64,000 nt of DNA from Sva-07 sp031398325 (GTDB lineage: Bacteria > Actinomycetota > Acidimicrobiia > Acidimicrobiales > Ilumatobacteraceae), in contig JANNNB010000323.1 of assembly GCA_031398325.1 (NCBI GenBank), positions 1-64,000 of the forward strand. Reading direction: 5' to 3'. Below the pieces are notes generated by a model, which was not told the DNA's origin, made no database searches, and saw nothing but the letters and a program-made list of their open reading frames with translations. Below, one piece after another: positions 54,047 to 62,410 of the stretch; within the stretch, counting starts at the first letter, position 1, and each line of letters opens with the position of its first letter. The position numbers and the translations under genes were made by a program.

Positions 54047-54895
54047 GTGACCGACGAACAACGTCCGTACGGCGGAGGAACCGCGGATGCCGGCCTGAAG
54101 AAGGTCCGCACCCGCCACTTCCAACGCGCCAAGGAGACCGGGATCAAGATCACCGGCCTCACCAGCTACGACTACCTGTCGGCATCGATCTTCGACGAGG
54201 CCGGTATCGACTTCCTGCTGGTGGGCGACTCGGCCGGCAACACGGTCTTCGGCTACGACACGACGATCCCGGTCACCGTCGACGAGCTGATCCCGCTCAC
54301 CGGCGCCGTGGTACGCGGCGCACGGCGCGCGTTCGTCATCGCCGACATGCCGTTCGGTTCCTACGAGAACGGGCCGGAGCAGGCCCTCGCCACGGCTATC
54401 CGGTTCATGAAGGAGACCGGCTGCCCCGCCGTGAAACTGGAAGGCGGCGTTCGCAGCGCCAAGCAGATCAAGCGCATCGTTCGCGCGGGCATCCCGGTGA
54501 TGGCGCACATCGGGTTCACCCCGCAGAGCGAGCACGGACTCGGCGGTCACATCATCCAGGGGCGGGGTGAGGGAGCCAAGGCGCTCCTCGCCGACGCGCT
54601 CGCCGTCGAGGAGGCGGGAGCGTTCGCCGTCGTGCTCGAGATGGTGCCCTCCGAGGTGGCGGGCAAGGTCACCGCTGAGCTCTCGATCCCGACGATCTCG
54701 GTCGGTGCCGGCCCGCATTGTGACGGCCAGCTGCTCGTATGGAGCGACTGGGCCGGCTTCACCCGAGGCCGGATCCCCAAGTTCGTCGAGCAGTACGCGA
54801 ACATCGGCCAGACCCTGCTCGACGCCGCCGTGAGCTATCGCGAAGACGTCGAGTCGGGTGCGTACCCTGCCGAGCGCCACGAATACGCTCCCTGA
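54047..54895 (+). CDS. panB: 3-methyl-2-oxobutanoate hydroxymethyltransferase
   Basis: First committed enzyme of pantothenate synthesis: transfers a hydroxymethyl group from 5,10-methylenetetrahydrofolate to 2-oxoisovalerate. At 282 aa it is of normal length. Motifs are ITGLTSYDYLSASIFDEAGIDFLLVGDSAGNTVFGYDTTIPVT, DMPFGSY, AVKLEGG, GIPVMAHIGFTPQS and ISVGAGPHCDGQLLVWSD. The GTG follows TACGGT (54034-54039) by 7 nt. No other pan gene is in the window; the DinB-like gene follows by 30 bp. Confidence 0.95.
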   Translation: MTDEQRPYGGGTADAGLKKVRTRHFQRAKETGIKITGLTSYDYLSASIFDEAGIDFLLVGDSAGNTVFGYDTTIPVTVDELIPLTGAVVRGARRAFVIADMPFGSYENGPEQALATAIRFMKETGCPAVKLEGGVRSAKQIKRIVRAGIPVMAHIGFTPQSEHGLGGHIIQGRGEGAKALLADALAVEEAGAFAVVLEMVPSEVAGKVTAELSIPTISVGAGPHCDGQLLVWSDWAGFTRGRIPKFVEQYANIGQTLLDAAVSYREDVESGAYPAERHEYAP

Positions 54896-54925
54896 CCGCA
54901 CCACACCTCGAGCGGAAGAGACAGC

Positions 54926-55492
54926 ATGAACGACCTGGTACTGGACTCACTGCAGCGTCGAATGCGCGCACTCCACTCGCTCTACGAGGATGCGGTCGCG
55001 ACCATGACGATCGATCACGTCAACCACTTCGAGCGCGATGGCGTGGTGCCGATCGCCTTCTGCCTGTTCCACATCACCAACATGATCGACGCGTCGTTCA
55101 TGCTGATGACTGGTACACCACCGATCTGGAACGACGAGTGGGCAACACGCGTCGGGATGACGATCAACGACCACGGCAAGCACCGCACGGTCGAGGAGAT
55201 GCAGAATCAGCGCATCGGCGACTACGAGGCCTTCCAGGAGTACATGAACGCCGTGTTCGATCGAACCGAGGCGTGGTTGGCGGACCTCGACCCGGCCGAG
55301 CTGACGCGGGTGGTGATCGAGCGACCCTTCCCGCCGCAGATCGCGAGCACGTACAGCGCCCGCGTCGCCGGACCGGGCGGCATCACGTTGCTCGACGCGA
55401 CCGAGTGCTGGATCTACCAGCACGGCTTGCGCCACATGGGTGAGATCGAACTCGCACGGGGCCTGGTCGGCCTCAACGGCATGACGTCGTAG
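54926..55492 (+). CDS. DinB-like (DUF664) protein
   Basis: A 188-aa four-helix protein of the DinB/YfiT type. Candidate metal ligands are histidines in CLFHITNMID and YQHGLRHMGEIELARG, near the usual DinB positions. Family members act as thiol-dependent S-transferases, with mycothiol or bacillithiol, or have no known activity. It has a ribosome-binding site (ggaagaga) 5-6 nt before ATG, so it is probably co-transcribed with panB. Confidence 0.75.
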   Translation: MNDLVLDSLQRRMRALHSLYEDAVATMTIDHVNHFERDGVVPIAFCLFHITNMIDASFMLMTGTPPIWNDEWATRVGMTINDHGKHRTVEEMQNQRIGDYEAFQEYMNAVFDRTEAWLADLDPAELTRVVIERPFPPQIASTYSARVAGPGGITLLDATECWIYQHGLRHMGEIELARGLVGLNGMTS

Positions 55493-55571
55493 CCGGCGGC
55501 GGGCGCCGCGTCGGCCGGCCGTCGATCCACGAGCGTCATTCGTGACGGGTCCGGTGGGTACCGTGGGGGCC

Positions 55572-56048
55572 ATGACACGAGTCCTCATCGCCGTCGACGG
55601 AACCTCTTCTGATCGAATCATCGTCAACAGCACCCACAAGCTGTTCGGCGACGAGGCCGAGTACGTGCTGATCAACGTGCGCCGTGACCCGATGATGGTG
55701 GCGGCGACGACGATAGGTGTCGGCATGACGGCGATGGTTCCTGCCGTCGATCTCCGAAACGAGTACGGCGACGAGAGCGAAACGCTGCAATCCGAGGCCG
55801 ACCTCGCAGCGGACACGGCCCGTGCAGCTGCGGCCAGCGCGAACCTCGACGATGCGGTCGCCGTCGGAGAGATCGGGCTCGAGCCCGATGCGATCCTGCA
55901 CGCCGCAGACGAGTACGACGTCGACGTCATCGCCGTGGGAGACCACGACCGCAACTGGTTCTCCAAGTTGGTGTCGCCGTCGGTGAGCGAAGCGATCACC
56001 GATCGGGCCGACGTTCCCGTCTTGATGATTCGCGTCCCCAAGCACTGA
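55572..56048 (+). CDS. Universal stress protein family
   Basis: A 158-aa UspA-like protein: RVLIAVDGTSSDRIIVNS at the N-terminus, ILHAADEYDVDVIAVGDHDRNWFSKLVSPSVSEAITDRADVPVLMIRVP at the C-terminus. The usual ATP-binding GxxGxxxxxxxxGS stretch is changed here (GDHDRNWFSKLVSPSVS), so nucleotide binding may differ. The ATG at 55572 lies 7 nt after TACCGT (55559-55564). Confidence 0.85.
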   Translation: MTRVLIAVDGTSSDRIIVNSTHKLFGDEAEYVLINVRRDPMMVAATTIGVGMTAMVPAVDLRNEYGDESETLQSEADLAADTARAAAASANLDDAVAVGEIGLEPDAILHAADEYDVDVIAVGDHDRNWFSKLVSPSVSEAITDRADVPVLMIRVPKH

Positions 56049-56106
56049 ACGCCGACCAATCGCGCACATCCCCGATCGCGTCGCTCGGCGATGTGAGACT
56101 TCGGCC

Positions 56107-58539
56107 GTGCCGACCACCGCACACGAACTGGAGCCGATCTCTCGCGGCGTTCGACTGTTCTCCCATGCGCACGCGCAGCCGCGTGCCCGCCGCGCGACCG
56201 ACGTCTTGCTGCTCGGGGTCTCGCTGTTCGGGCTCCTCGTGGTCGGACTCGTCGCAGAACCGGAGCCCGGATACTCGGTCGCGCTGACGGCATTGCTCGT
56301 TGCGCTGCCGCATGCGCTCGACGGACTGTGGCGGGTCTTCGTCGACATGCCGTTCGTGTGGGCTGCGGTGGTCTTCGTCGTGGCCGTGGTCCGAGGGCGT
56401 CGATCGATCGCGCGCGACATGCTCCTCGCCGTCGCCGTTGCGATCCTCTTCTGGCTGCTGCTCGGCAGGACGGTGACCGGTGAATGGCCATCGTTGCGCG
56501 ACGCGATCGACATCTCGGACCTGCCCCCCGTGTTCCCGGCCGCCCGAATCGCCGTGCCCGGCGCAGCCCTCATCGCGGCGTCGCCCCATCTCGTGCGGCC
56601 GGCACGACGACTCGGGCGATGGCTGCTGGCCATCGGCGCATTCTCGACCATCGCCTTGGCGATCAGCCCGCTGTACGGCGTCATCGCAGGCGTGTTGAGC
56701 GCCGCAGCAGCGGCTGCGGCCGTGCATCTCGTCGTCGGCTCGAGTGGGGGACGGCCGAGTCTCGACGACGTGCAGTACGCGCTGGCCGAACTCGGGGTCC
56801 CGATCACCGACCTCGGCGTGGCCGACCGGCAGGACGCCGGCCAATTCGCCGTGACCGCCACGGGGGTCGACGGCAGCGACCTGATCGTCAAGGTGTACGG
56901 GCGCGACGCGCACTATGCGGCGGTGCTGTCCACGGTCCAGCGAACGATCTGGCTGCGCCGGCCCGGCTCACCGGTCGGATTCGGACGGCTGCGTCAGGTC
57001 GAACACGAGGCCCTCCTCACCTTGCTCGCTCGCCAGGCCGGGATCTTCACCGACACGGTCGTCACAGCGGGCGTCACGGCTGCCGACGACGCGCTGCTCG
57101 TGTTGAGCCGGACGGGCACCGAACTCGTGGAGCCGAATCGTGTCGTCACTCCGGAGACGGCGACCGACCCCCGGTTCGTGGGGCCGGACGGGACGGACCG
57201 CATCCGCGAGCTGTGGGACGTGGTCGCTCGACTCCACGGGGCCGGCATCGCCCACGGCCAACTCGACGAAGACCATGTCGTCATGCACGACGCCCGGCTC
57301 GGGCTGATCGACTTCCGGGGGGCGTCGGTCGCCGCGACCGACGCCCAGTTCCGAAGCGACGAGGTGCAGGCGTTCGTTGCGACGGTCGTGCTGGGTGGGA
57401 GCGATCGCGCGATCGCCGGGTTCGTCGAAGCACGCGGAAGCGATCAGATCGCCGCATCCCTGCCCTACCTCCAGCCGGCCGCGCTCACCCCCGATCAGCG
57501 TCGCATGGTCCGATCGCTCGACATCGACCTCGACGACCTGCGTGACGACGTGGCGGCCGCGATCGGACTCGACGCACCGAAGTTGGTGCAGTTGCGCCGG
57601 TTCAGTGTCGGGTCGGTCGTACGGGTCGCGCTGCCGCTCCTTGCCGTGTTCTTCCTGGTGTCGGCACTCGCCGGCTTCGACTGGAACGAGTTCGTCGAGT
57701 CACTGCAGGATGCGAATTGGTGGCTGGTGGCGACCGGCGCCATCGTGGCCCAACTGCCTCGCATCGCTCAGGCGGTGGCCACCCTCGGCGCTGCTCCGAT
57801 CCCCTTGCCGCTCGGTCCCGTGTACGCGCTCCAACTGGCGATCTCGTACGTGAACCTCGCGATACCGACGGCGGCGGCGCGCATCGCCGTCAACGTGCGG
57901 TTCTTCCAACGGCAGGGCGTGCCGGCGGGCGCGGCGCTGGCGACCGGCGCGCTCGACGGTGTGAGCGGGTTCATCGTGCAGGCCACGTTGCTGGTCTCGC
58001 TGCTGTTGTTCACGCCGCTCGCGCTCGACCTCGACATCGGTGATCCGGCGAGCGATGCCGCCAACCTCCTCGGCGTCATCCTGGCCGTGGTGGCCGTGGC
58101 AGCGGTGGTGGTCGTGTCGATCAGGAAGCTTCGGAGCTTCGTCGCCGGGTGGATCCGACGAATCGCCGAAGAAGCGTGGAGCGTGCTGCGCGGTCTGAAG
58201 TCACCTCGTCGCCTCGCGATGTTGTTCGGTGGCAACCTCGCGGCCGAGCTGATCTTCGCCGCCGCCCTCGGCATCTTCGTGCTCGCCTTCGGCTCCTCGG
58301 TCCCGTTCGAGGAACTGTTGTTCATCAACATGTGTGTGTCGTTGCTGTCGGGACTGATCCCCGTGCCCGGTGGCATCGGTGTCACCGAGGGTGGGCTGAT
58401 CTTCGGGCTCACGTCCGTCGGCGTGCCCCAGGAGGCAGCTTTCGCAGCCGTGATCCTCTACCGGCTCTCCACCTTCTACCTTCCACCGATCTGGGGCTTC
58501 TTCTCGCTTCGCTGGCTGGAGAAGAACACCTATCTCTGA
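56107..58539 (+). CDS. Multidomain flippase/LPG-synthase-type membrane protein with kinase-like domain
   Basis: An 810-aa membrane protein. Residues 1-215 carry about six membrane helices. Residues 215-480 form a cytosolic domain that looks like a degenerate protein kinase/aminoglycoside-phosphotransferase fold (DLIVKVYGRDAHYAAVL; GIAHGQLDEDHVVMHDARLGLIDFRGASVA). The C-terminal 300 residues match the lysylphosphatidylglycerol-synthase transmembrane family (AIPTAAARIAVNVRFFQRQGVPAGAALATGALDGVSGF and NMCVSLLSGLIPVPGGIGVTEGGLIFG). The kinase-like HGQLDEDHV and LIDFRGA keep a partial HRD-N-DFG pattern. It is possibly a lipid or lipid-linked sugar flippase; the substrate is unknown. Confidence 0.78.
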   Translation: MPTTAHELEPISRGVRLFSHAHAQPRARRATDVLLLGVSLFGLLVVGLVAEPEPGYSVALTALLVALPHALDGLWRVFVDMPFVWAAVVFVVAVVRGRRSIARDMLLAVAVAILFWLLLGRTVTGEWPSLRDAIDISDLPPVFPAARIAVPGAALIAASPHLVRPARRLGRWLLAIGAFSTIALAISPLYGVIAGVLSAAAAAAAVHLVVGSSGGRPSLDDVQYALAELGVPITDLGVADRQDAGQFAVTATGVDGSDLIVKVYGRDAHYAAVLSTVQRTIWLRRPGSPVGFGRLRQVEHEALLTLLARQAGIFTDTVVTAGVTAADDALLVLSRTGTELVEPNRVVTPETATDPRFVGPDGTDRIRELWDVVARLHGAGIAHGQLDEDHVVMHDARLGLIDFRGASVAATDAQFRSDEVQAFVATVVLGGSDRAIAGFVEARGSDQIAASLPYLQPAALTPDQRRMVRSLDIDLDDLRDDVAAAIGLDAPKLVQLRRFSVGSVVRVALPLLAVFFLVSALAGFDWNEFVESLQDANWWLVATGAIVAQLPRIAQAVATLGAAPIPLPLGPVYALQLAISYVNLAIPTAAARIAVNVRFFQRQGVPAGAALATGALDGVSGFIVQATLLVSLLLFTPLALDLDIGDPASDAANLLGVILAVVAVAAVVVVSIRKLRSFVAGWIRRIAEEAWSVLRGLKSPRRLAMLFGGNLAAELIFAAALGIFVLAFGSSVPFEELLFINMCVSLLSGLIPVPGGIGVTEGGLIFGLTSVGVPQEAAFAAVILYRLSTFYLPPIWGFFSLRWLEKNTYL

Positions 58540-58578
58540 GTGGGATGTCTCTGAGTGGGATGACTCTGAGTGGGATGA
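58534..58578. repeat. 15-bp tandem repeat, three units
   Basis: Three units of ctctgagtgggatg[t/a] begin six bases before the end of the flippase-like gene; the first unit contains its TGA stop. The repeat fills half of the gap between two convergent genes. Confidence 0.9.
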
Positions 58579-58609
58579 CGGCCGGGATGCGCGCCGCGAT
58601 GGCCTCGAC

Positions 58610-59782
58610 TCACGACGTTGCCGGAGTGGCCACCTCGGCCTTGGACTGCCGGGACGTCATCCGTTGCCAGACGCCGAGCGTGGCGAGACCGATCGGGATG
58701 ATCACGACCCATGTGAGCACCCGGAAGATCAAGACGCCGGCGGTGATCTGATTGACGTACTGGGATCCCGCAGCTGCGGTCAGCAAGCCGATGTAGGCGA
58801 TCTCGCTGACCCCGGCATCGCCCGCAGTGATGGGCAACACCGTGAGTCCCTGGACGACCGCGTAGACCACGAAGATCTGGGGCCAGCTGATCGCGTCCTC
58901 GGCAGTCCCGGTGAAGCGGATGGCCATCAGCAACAGAGCGAACCGAGTGGCCGCGGTGGCCACCGTCGCCCAGGTCCCGATCATCCACCGGTCGCGTAGC
59001 CGTCCGAGCGATTCGGACCGGGCGGCGATGAGCGTCTGGGCGACGTCGGGAGGTTCCGGCTTGCGCAGCAGACGCAGGACGAATCCGTACACCGGCGCGA
59101 TCACACGGCCGATCCTGGCGGTGCGTTTCTCCGAGGAGACGATGAAGGCGATCGCGAAGATGCCGAGACCGACCAGCACGGCGATCACCACGACCGTGCG
59201 CAGCGTCCCCTCGATGGGCGCATCCGACACGAGGAGGCCGATCGCGGCGACGACCGGGAGCACCAGTTTGATCCCGATGCTGAACACGCTGCCGGCGGCC
59301 ACGGCGAGTGTGGAGTCGGCGGGGGAGTATCCCCACGCCATGAACATGCGGAGTCGGAACGGTAGATCACTCGGACCGGGGATGATCGATGTGACCCCCG
59401 CCGGGCCCAGATAGGCGACGACACCGCGGCGGACCGGGAGCCCGGGGACGAGCGATGCCGTGAGGAGGCCCTGAGCGGCGATCCAGATCACCCACATCGC
59501 GAGGAGCGCAATGAAGTCGGCGTCCTCGAGCGAGGTGACGGAGTCGACGATTGCCTCGTAGTCGAGGTCCTCGAACGTCGAAATGAGGATGAAGCCCGAG
59601 ATCACGAGCGCCCCGATGATGAGGATCGCGCGGAAGATGATGCTGCGGACCTTCGCCTTGCTGCTCCCGAGCGGGTGTTCGGCCGCCAGCTCCCGTTCGT
59701 ACACGTCGATCGGGTCGAGCAGCACCGATTCGGGTACCACCGGGTCGGGCACGATCGGATCCGTTGGGGCAGGATCGGACAT
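58610..59782 (-). CDS. LPG-synthase-TM/UPF0104-like flippase domain protein
   Basis: A 390-aa membrane protein with about eight helices. It has YLGPAGVTSIIPGPSDLPFRLRMFMAWGYSPADSTLAVAAG and GLTVLPITAGDAGVSEIAYIGLLTA, the paired motifs of the lysylphosphatidylglycerol-synthase transmembrane family, and no aminoacyl-transferase domain. It is a stand-alone relative of the C-terminal domain of the neighbouring 810-aa protein, to which it is convergent. The ATG at 59782 gives a disordered acidic N-terminus; ATG 59824 would add 14 residues. Confidence 0.8.
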   Translation of the reverse strand: MSDPAPTDPIVPDPVVPESVLLDPIDVYERELAAEHPLGSSKAKVRSIIFRAILIIGALVISGFILISTFEDLDYEAIVDSVTSLEDADFIALLAMWVIWIAAQGLLTASLVPGLPVRRGVVAYLGPAGVTSIIPGPSDLPFRLRMFMAWGYSPADSTLAVAAGSVFSIGIKLVLPVVAAIGLLVSDAPIEGTLRTVVVIAVLVGLGIFAIAFIVSSEKRTARIGRVIAPVYGFVLRLLRKPEPPDVAQTLIAARSESLGRLRDRWMIGTWATVATAATRFALLLMAIRFTGTAEDAISWPQIFVVYAVVQGLTVLPITAGDAGVSEIAYIGLLTAAAGSQYVNQITAGVLIFRVLTWVVIIPIGLATLGVWQRMTSRQSKAEVATPATS

Positions 59783-59886
59783 CGCCACATGGTGCCACCT
59801 CGCGGGCCGCGTCCCTCGTATCAACCGATCAACTTCGTCCGGCCGCCGGTCGTCGTCCGAGCTGCACGTGACGTACCTTCACCACG

Positions 59887-61704
59887 GTGTCGGACATCGC
59901 AATCGTCTACTCGGTCCTCGGTGCGGTGGTCGTGCTGTTCATCTGGAACCGTCTCCCCGTCGAGATCGATGCGATCGGAGCGGCTCTCACCCTCGCCGCG
60001 ACCGGAGTGCTCACGGTCGACGAGTCGCTCGCCGGCCTCGGGGACCAGGCGGTGCTGTTCATCGCTGCCCTGTTCGTCGTCAGCGAGGGTCTCGATGCGA
60101 CCGGCGTGACCACATGGGCGGGCCAGCGGCTCATCGAATCGGTCGGTCAGAGCAGGACCAGGCTCGTCGTGTTGACGATGTTGCTCGTCGCCGGCCTCAC
60201 CGCGCTGATCAGCGTCAACGGCGCCGTCGCGGCACTGCTCCCGATGGTCGTGGTGATCGCTCTGCGCCTCGGCCGTGCTCCGTCGCAGTTGTTGATGCCG
60301 CTCGCCTTCGCTGCGCACGCCGGCTCGCAGCTCGCGTTGACCGGCAGCCCGGTCAACATCCTGGTCGCCGACGCGGCCGAGGACGTGAGCGGGACAGGGT
60401 TCGGATTCATCGAGTTCGCCATCGTCGGCGTGCCGTTGCTCGCCGGCACGATCTGCGTCGTCGTGCTGTTCGGATCCCGACTGCTTCCCCATCGTGTCGC
60501 CGAGGTGCTGCCACCCGATCTGAGCGCGCACGCGCTGACGCTGGTCGAGCAGTACTCGATCCCTGATCGCATCGTTCATCTCCGGGTGCTCGCGGATTCC
60601 GCCGTGGTCGGCCGGAGCGCCGGTGAACTCGCGGTGACGGCCGGCTCTGCCGCCGAGCTGCTCGGTGTGCAGCGCCGAGGCGGCGACGGACACCAACACG
60701 CGATGCTCCACGGGCCGATCGCAGCAGGCGACATCGTGTTGTTCGACGGGAACGCCGATGAGATCGAAGCGCTCGCCGTCGAGCTCGGCCTCGATGCGTC
60801 GGTCGCGCCGCCGCTGCCCGCGTCGCACGCGCCGATCGTCAGTAGGGAGTACGGGTTGGTCGAGCTCGTCGTGGCGCCACGTTCCGAGCTGGCGGGGCAG
60901 GTGATCTTCCCGGGGATGCTCACGGCAAGCGGCGAGATGGTCGTGCTCGCGGTCCAGCGCAAGGGGTACGACCTCGGACCGGAACCGGTGACGCTCGCCG
61001 TCGGCGACACACTGCTCGTGCAAGGCACGTGGGAGTCGATCGAGGCGAACGTCGTCGATACCGACGTACTGGTCGTCGACGACCCCGATCTGGTGCGCCG
61101 CCAGACGGTGGCGTTCGGGGCGCGGGCCACCCAGGCCGTGGTCGTGCTGCTCGGCATGGTGGTGTTGCTCGCCACCGGCGCCGTCGCGCCCGCCGTGGCC
61201 GGGATCCTGGCCGCCGCAGCGATGGTCGTGCTCCGAGTGGTCGACGTGCAACAGGCGTATCGATCGATCAGTTGGACCACGGTGATCCTCGTCGGGGCGA
61301 TGATCCCGTTGTCGACGGCACTTCAGAAGACAGGCGCGGCGACCCAGTTGGCCGAAGGGCTCGTCGATGTCGTCGGCGACTCGCCGTACCTGCTGCTGGC
61401 GGGTCTGTTCCTGCTGACCGCGGTTCTCGGGCAGCTGATCAGCAACACTGCGACGGCGCTCGTCGTCATCCCGATCGCCGTTTCGGCCGCCGCCCAGGCC
61501 GGGGTGTCGGAGCGCCCGCTGCTGATGGGGGTGTGCGCGGCGGCATCGGCGGCGTTCCTGACACCGGTTGCCACGCCGGTGAACCTCATGGTGATGGGGC
61601 CAGGGGCGTACCGATTCGGCGACTACTGGAAGCTCGGCGGGGTGCTGCTCGCCTGGTTCTTCGTGGTCGTGATGATCATCGTGCCGCTCGTCTGGCAGTT
61701 CTGA
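59887..61704 (+). CDS. SLC13/DASS-like transporter with two TrkA-C domains
   Basis: A 605-aa secondary transporter. Two membrane halves flank a cytosolic pair of RCK/TrkA-C domains at about residues 215-390 (RIVHLRVLADSAVVGRSAGELAV... and GLVELVVAPRSELAGQVIFPG...). The helix-break motifs are LALTGSPVNILVAD and FLTPVATPVNLMVMGPGAYRFGDY, equivalents of the SNT motifs that bind sodium and substrate in this superfamily. Candidate substrates are dicarboxylates, sulfate or other anions. The GTG lies 7 nt after TACCTT (59874-59879). Confidence 0.85.
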   Translation: MSDIAIVYSVLGAVVVLFIWNRLPVEIDAIGAALTLAATGVLTVDESLAGLGDQAVLFIAALFVVSEGLDATGVTTWAGQRLIESVGQSRTRLVVLTMLLVAGLTALISVNGAVAALLPMVVVIALRLGRAPSQLLMPLAFAAHAGSQLALTGSPVNILVADAAEDVSGTGFGFIEFAIVGVPLLAGTICVVVLFGSRLLPHRVAEVLPPDLSAHALTLVEQYSIPDRIVHLRVLADSAVVGRSAGELAVTAGSAAELLGVQRRGGDGHQHAMLHGPIAAGDIVLFDGNADEIEALAVELGLDASVAPPLPASHAPIVSREYGLVELVVAPRSELAGQVIFPGMLTASGEMVVLAVQRKGYDLGPEPVTLAVGDTLLVQGTWESIEANVVDTDVLVVDDPDLVRRQTVAFGARATQAVVVLLGMVVLLATGAVAPAVAGILAAAAMVVLRVVDVQQAYRSISWTTVILVGAMIPLSTALQKTGAATQLAEGLVDVVGDSPYLLLAGLFLLTAVLGQLISNTATALVVIPIAVSAAAQAGVSERPLLMGVCAAASAAFLTPVATPVNLMVMGPGAYRFGDYWKLGGVLLAWFFVVVMIIVPLVWQF

Positions 61705-61740
61705 ACCCGACGTCGGACCCAGGCACCGCGTCGCGGTGCG

Positions 61741-62391
61741 TCAGCGGATCGCCGCAGTGTCGTCGACGCCGGCCCAGGCCGCCCGCAGCGACTCCTGCTC
61801 GAGATCGTTCTCCCGGATCTGGCTGATCACGCCGGCAATCGCGAGCGCGAAGTAGATCGCGTACCACCACCAGTCGTCACTGGCCGACCTGGTGGTCAGG
61901 GTCGAGTCGAATCCATCGGTGTCGATCACACCGAAGAGCAACATCAATCCGGCGGTGATCGCGCTGGAGCCGGCGAACGCCGTGAGCAGGGTGAGCAGGA
62001 TCATCGGCATGTCGCCGACGATGGCCACGAAGGCGAGCACGCCCGCCGTGACGACGCCGACGAGGATGATCAACCACGACCAGGTGACGCCGAGGGCCGT
62101 CATCGCGGTGGTGCCGAGGATGAACCCGATCGCCGTCATCCCGAGCAGCACGGCGACGGCGTAGTACAGGTAGGCGAGAAGTCCGAACACGATGGCGACG
62201 GCGAACCCGACGATCCACGACAGCGTGGTCGAGAGGAACTCGTCGCCGCCCGTCGAGATGAGTCCGGCGCCGAGCACGAACCCGGCGAAGGCACCCCAGA
62301 TCGGGATGATGATGCGCATCGCGAAGTAGCCGCGAAAGCAGAACACCGCGCCCACGAGGATGGCGAGGACTCCGAGGACGATGTCGTTCAT
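61741..62391 (-). CDS. DUF4203-like polytopic membrane protein
   Basis: A 216-aa protein with about seven membrane helices. The pattern VLAILVGAVFCFRGYFAMRIIIPIWGAFAGFVLGAG followed by short Gly-rich helices resembles DUF4203/TMEM198. The C-terminal soluble tail is short and acidic. The function is unknown. It lies 19 bp downstream of the glutaminase-STAS gene on the same strand and may be co-transcribed. Confidence 0.75.
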   Translation of the reverse strand: MNDIVLGVLAILVGAVFCFRGYFAMRIIIPIWGAFAGFVLGAGLISTGGDEFLSTTLSWIVGFAVAIVFGLLAYLYYAVAVLLGMTAIGFILGTTAMTALGVTWSWLIILVGVVTAGVLAFVAIVGDMPMILLTLLTAFAGSSAITAGLMLLFGVIDTDGFDSTLTTRSASDDWWWYAIYFALAIAGVISQIRENDLEQESLRAAWAGVDDTAAIR

Positions 62392-62410
62392 GCAGACACT
62401 GTGGCAGGCC

